Source: Hyphomonas oceanitis SCH89
GTDB taxonomy: Bacteria; Pseudomonadota; Alphaproteobacteria; Caulobacterales; Hyphomonadaceae
Reading direction: 5' to 3'
NCBI RefSeq assembly: GCF_000685295.1
Contig: NZ_ARYL01000002.1
Location: 124,001 to 188,000 of the forward strand
DNA: 64,000 nt
Position 1 is the stretch's first letter. The number at the start of each line of letters is the position of its first letter. The notes beneath the pieces were generated by a model. It saw only the letters and a program-made list of their open reading frames with translations, made no database searches and was not told where the DNA came from. This document shows, piece by piece, positions 61,106 to 64,000 of this stretch. The translations under genes and the position numbers were made by a program.

Positions 61106-62733
61106 GAGCCGGGACGAATAAGGACGGTCTGGAAGCGCTGGTAGCCGAGCTGTTTCTCGTCGGCGGTCTGGCGATAGGCGCGGTATTCGCCGATGGGGGT
61201 GGCGGCGATGCCAGCTTGGGTCAGGCGCTCTGCGACGGCAGCAGCGCGGCGATAGGCGAGGGTCTGGTTGTCAAAGCGGCGCAGCTCGCCCGCCGTAGAG
61301 GCATAACCGACAGTTTCGACTGTTGTGACGGACCAGTGCTGGAGTGCCCAGATACTATTGCCCAGAACGGCTTCACCTTCCGGCGAAAGGACCGCTTCGC
61401 CATTGTCGAAATTGATCAGCGGGAGTTCGCTGACGGGCGGCACGAGACGGATTTTCCATTCGGGGAAATTGGTCTGCAGACCGGCTTCCATCGTGCGATA
61501 GGCCGAGATCGACAGGCCGTCATGCGGCGTCGCCATGAGCGTGGCGGTCTTCGCATCGGCATTGATATCGGCGGCGGCGAGTTCGAACGGGATGGCAGCG
61601 CGCAGCTCGGTCTCGGTCTGGCGAAGCTCGCCGAAGGTCTGCAGGCGCGATATCTCGGCGCGCAGGGGCGCGGCGATGGATGTGTCTGCCATGCGCAGGA
61701 AGGCTTCGGCCTCGAGCGTCTTGTCCTCGTTGATGAGAACCTGGCCGAGATTGATGTCCACCGGGCGGCCGAGGCGTTTGGTCAGCTCTGCGGTGAGCTG
61801 GCTGGCGGCGTCCGGCACGCGGGTGCGGGTCAGGATGGTGGCGTCGACGCGGATGTCTTCGCGCTTTGGAAACTGGACCGAGACGTCCGAGATGCGGGCC
61901 TCGTTATCGTCGAACGGGTCGAGCAGGGCGTCCTTCACCGTGTTGATGGCAGTGGCCTCATAGGCAATGTCGCGCAGGGCGATGCCGAGGGGCAGTGAGA
62001 GGGCGGCGAACACAGTGAGGACCATTGCACTCTGAAACATCGTGCTGCGCGAGCCATGATCGGCGCCGAATCCATAGAGGCGCGAGAGGACCGTGACCGA
62101 GAGCGCGATGGCCAGAAGGTTGGTCATGAAGAGGAAGAAGGAGCCCCCCGCGACGGCCATGGAGCCGACGGCGAGGCCGTAGCCCGTGACCGCGAGCGGC
62201 GGCATCAGGGCGGTGGCGATGGCGACGCCGACAATGGTCTCGCCCTTGCGCTGGATAACGGCATAGCCGCCGGCCAGACCCGAGAAGATGGCGACGAGGA
62301 GGTCGAAGAAGTTCGGCCGTGTGCGGGCGATGATTTCCGGTGTGATCTCGGTCAGCGGTGACAGGCGTACGATGAGGAAAGAGATCGTGACGGCGGCGAC
62401 GACGCCGAGGGCCATGGTGAAAATGGCGCGGCGCAGGGCGGCGAGATCGAGAATACTGAGCGAGAAGCCCATGAGCATGATTGGGCCCATGAGGGGCGAG
62501 ATCAACATGGCGCCGATGATGACGGCTGGCGAGGAGAGTAGCAGGCCGAGTGTGGCGATGGCGCAGGACATGACCGCCATGAAGGCGTAGCGGCCGGATA
62601 TCTGGCCTTCTTCGCAGGCATGGTCGACGACGGCTTCATGGTCGATCTTGCGGCCGAGACGTTTGAAAAAGACGCGGGCCTGCCGGCGCCATGTGTCGAG
62701 GTTTTCGACAGCGGTGGTTTTGTCAAAGGCCAT
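61102..62733 (-). CDS. DUF389 membrane protein with OmpA-like C-terminal domain
   Basis: A 543-residue protein from MAFDKTTAVEN. The N-terminal half is a DUF389 domain with about six membrane segments: AIATLGLLLSSPAVIIGAML, ISPLMGPIMLMGFSLSIL and VGVAIATALMPPLAVTGYGL. After a last helix (LTVFAALSLPLGIALRDIA) comes a roughly 280-residue soluble region, probably periplasmic. Its final 110 residues (LPLINFDNGEAVLSPEGEAV, YASTAGELRRFDNQTLAYRR) resemble an OmpA-like peptidoglycan-binding fold. Function is unknown; the tail suggests a link between inner membrane and cell wall. Confidence 0.85.
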   Translation of the reverse strand: MAFDKTTAVENLDTWRRQARVFFKRLGRKIDHEAVVDHACEEGQISGRYAFMAVMSCAIATLGLLLSSPAVIIGAMLISPLMGPIMLMGFSLSILDLAALRRAIFTMALGVVAAVTISFLIVRLSPLTEITPEIIARTRPNFFDLLVAIFSGLAGGYAVIQRKGETIVGVAIATALMPPLAVTGYGLAVGSMAVAGGSFFLFMTNLLAIALSVTVLSRLYGFGADHGSRSTMFQSAMVLTVFAALSLPLGIALRDIAYEATAINTVKDALLDPFDDNEARISDVSVQFPKREDIRVDATILTRTRVPDAASQLTAELTKRLGRPVDINLGQVLINEDKTLEAEAFLRMADTSIAAPLRAEISRLQTFGELRQTETELRAAIPFELAAADINADAKTATLMATPHDGLSISAYRTMEAGLQTNFPEWKIRLVPPVSELPLINFDNGEAVLSPEGEAVLGNSIWALQHWSVTTVETVGYASTAGELRRFDNQTLAYRRAAAVAERLTQAGIAATPIGEYRAYRQTADEKQLGYQRFQTVLIRPGS

Positions 62734-62861
62734 GGTTTTCGTGTCTCTTCGTCCGGGAGGGTCTGACGGCTTTACATCAAAAACCATACGCATTCATTAG
62801 CGCGGACCGGATAGTTTATGTCTGGGTTTGCAGGCTGCATCGCCCGGATGGCGCGGGGAGT

Positions 62862-63809
62862 CTAGTCTGCGAGCACGCGGGGGAGCTTGAAGGTCACCGT
62901 TTCCTTGGCGGTCTCAATGCTGTCCATGGTGACGTCAAAGCGGGCGCGGCACGCGTCGATGACGCCCTGGACAAGGTCTTCCGGGGCGCTGGCGCCGGCG
63001 GTGAGGCCGAGCGTCGAGACGCCGTCGAACCAGGACCAGTCAATGTTGTCGGCGCTGGCAATGAGTTCGGCGCGGGCGGCCCCGGCGCGCAGGGCCACCT
63101 CGACGAGGCGGACGGAATTGGAGCTGGTGCGCGCGCCGATGACGAGGACGAGCCCGGCGCCGGGCGCGAGGACTTTCACGGCGTCCTGCCGGTTGGTCGT
63201 GGCGTAGCAGATGTCTTCCTTATGGGGCGCCGACATGGCCGGGAAGCGGCTTTGCAGCACGGCCACGATATCGGCCGTATCGTCGACAGATAGCGTAGTC
63301 TGGGTGACGAAGGCGAGGTTGTTCGGGTCTTTCGGTGCGAATCGTTCCGCATCGTCGACGGTTTCGATCAGCGTAATGGCGCCATTTGGCAGCTGGCCCA
63401 TCGTGCCGATGACTTCCGGGTGGCCGGCATGGCCGATCAGGACGATTTCGCGGCCCTCAGTGCTGTGGCGTTCGGCCTCGACATGGACCTTGGAGACGAG
63501 CGGGCAGGTGGCGTCGACATAAATCATCTGGCGCGAGGCGGCCTCGGCAGGCACGGATTTCGGCACGCCGTGGGCCGAAAAGATGACCGGGCGATCGGTG
63601 GGGCATTCATCCAGTTCTTCAACGAATACAGCGCCCATGGCCTCAAGCCGGCTAACGACATGGGCATTGTGGACGATCTCGTGGCGCACATAGACGGGCG
63701 CGCCCCATTTCTTCAGCGCTTCCTCGACAATCTGGATCGCGCGGTCCACACCGGCGCAGAAACCGCGGGGGGCGGCAAGGCGAATGGTCAGGGCGGGTCT
63801 GTCGCTCAT
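62862..63809 (-). CDS. ispH: 4-hydroxy-3-methylbut-2-enyl diphosphate reductase
   Basis: Last enzyme of the MEP isoprenoid pathway, an Fe-S protein that makes IPP and DMAPP. At 315 residues it has normal length. The three cluster cysteines lie in [26 protein letters not shown] and [14 protein letters not shown]. The conserved [10 protein letters not shown] and [15 protein letters not shown] (His) and [12 protein letters not shown] (Thr, Glu partners) are present. It is divergent from the lipoprotein gene at the window end. Confidence 0.97.
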   Translation of the reverse strand: MSDRPALTIRLAAPRGFCAGVDRAIQIVEEALKKWGAPVYVRHEIVHNAHVVSRLEAMGAVFVEELDECPTDRPVIFSAHGVPKSVPAEAASRQMIYVDATCPLVSKVHVEAERHSTEGREIVLIGHAGHPEVIGTMGQLPNGAITLIETVDDAERFAPKDPNNLAFVTQTTLSVDDTADIVAVLQSRFPAMSAPHKEDICYATTNRQDAVKVLAPGAGLVLVIGARTSSNSVRLVEVALRAGAARAELIASADNIDWSWFDGVSTLGLTAGASAPEDLVQGVIDACRARFDVTMDSIETAKETVTFKLPRVLAD

Positions 63810-63921
63810 TTAATCATCTCCTGCCTCTGCAGCGTTGCGCCAAGGCGCCGAGCCCTTTAACACATCTCCAGCTACAGATGGACAGGCCCTTTCTACAGGC
63901 CAAGTAAGGACACGCCGACGC

Positions 63922-64000
63922 ATGCGCAAACTTTTACCTCTCATCGCCGTTGTCCTCCTTGTCGGTTGCCAGTCCAAGGTGGCCGAAGCGTTTGATACGC
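63922..64000 (+). CDS. lipoprotein (partial, runs off the window)
   Basis: Only the first 26 codons are present. They encode a lipoprotein signal (LPLIAVVLLVGCQSK, lipobox LVGC) and a few mature residues (VAEAFDT). The frame is open to the end of the window. Nothing more can be said. Confidence 0.6.
   Translation, partial: MRKLLPLIAVVLLVGCQSKVAEAFDT

Overview
The window reads as chromosomal DNA of a high-GC alphaproteobacterium, most likely a Hyphomonadaceae or Caulobacterales-type marine organism. The evidence is alphaproteobacterial families (a TIGR02301-like protein, DUF2093, a GTTC-N7-GTTC-like LexA site before recA), the glyS, ppdK, nadABC, recA-alaS and ispH gene set, and many lipoproteins and outer-membrane proteins. 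The genus is inferred. No phage, IS element, CRISPR array or rRNA operon is visible. There is one tRNA gene, tRNA-Pro(CGG).

Layout. 1-6.0 kb: a small lipoprotein, glyS (with an AT-rich in-frame insertion and an in-frame palindromic repeat) and ppdK. 6.4-9.0 kb: SleB-type cell-wall hydrolase, O-methyltransferase and an SDR. 9.1-13.2 kb: a minus-strand nadA-X-nadB-nadC operon with a good sigma70-like promoter; X is a small secreted protein. 13.4-19.2 kb: a large uncharacterised membrane protein, an M20 hydrolase and a soluble lytic transglycosylase. 19.3-20.7 kb: dapA-smpB. 20.7-25.5 kb: a P450 behind a palindromic operator, a family 5-type uracil-DNA glycosylase, a DUF559 nuclease, gamma-glutamyltransferase and a TIGR02301-like protein. 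25.5-31.7 kb: 2-hydroxyacid dehydrogenase, PNPOx-like protein, a PQQ sugar dehydrogenase interrupted by TAG, nitronate monooxygenase, two small acidic or Ala-rich exported proteins, an SDR and a Nudix hydrolase. 31.7-37.5 kb: patatin, rsmD, a small lipoprotein between two copies of a 47-bp piece of rsmD, an AT-richer membrane protein, tadA, a Kef antiporter and a crotonase.

37.5-38.3 kb holds a GDT1/TMEM165-type cation exporter behind a recognisable yybP-ykoY (Mn2+) riboswitch, and 48.5 kb holds a TerC protein, so manganese export is represented twice. 38.3-44.8 kb: LysR regulator, TauE/SafE permease, acyl-CoA dehydrogenase, a periplasmic unknown and a DUF5916-like outer-membrane protein. 44.9-53 kb: ttcA, a small-protein gene, GIY-YIG nuclease, transglutaminase-like protein, rnhB, terC, quinone oxidoreductase, a YcaQ-like glycosylase and a DUF2093-M23-DUF1697 operon. 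53-64 kb: recA, alaS, a zinc-type dehydrogenase, tRNA-Pro, a GST, trhO, the second small-protein copy in a repeat-rich gap, FMN reductase, a DUF389 membrane protein with an OmpA-like tail, ispH and the start of a lipoprotein.

The best leads beyond routine annotation are: (i) the paralogous small-protein family at 45.9 and 60.2 kb, with a conserved upstream block carrying TATAAT inside a palindrome; (ii) the roughly 140-codon AT-rich segment in glyS; (iii) the Mn2+ riboswitch with a translation-type expression platform; (iv) the 47-bp direct repeats between rsmD and the next genes; and (v) the amber codon in the sugar dehydrogenase.
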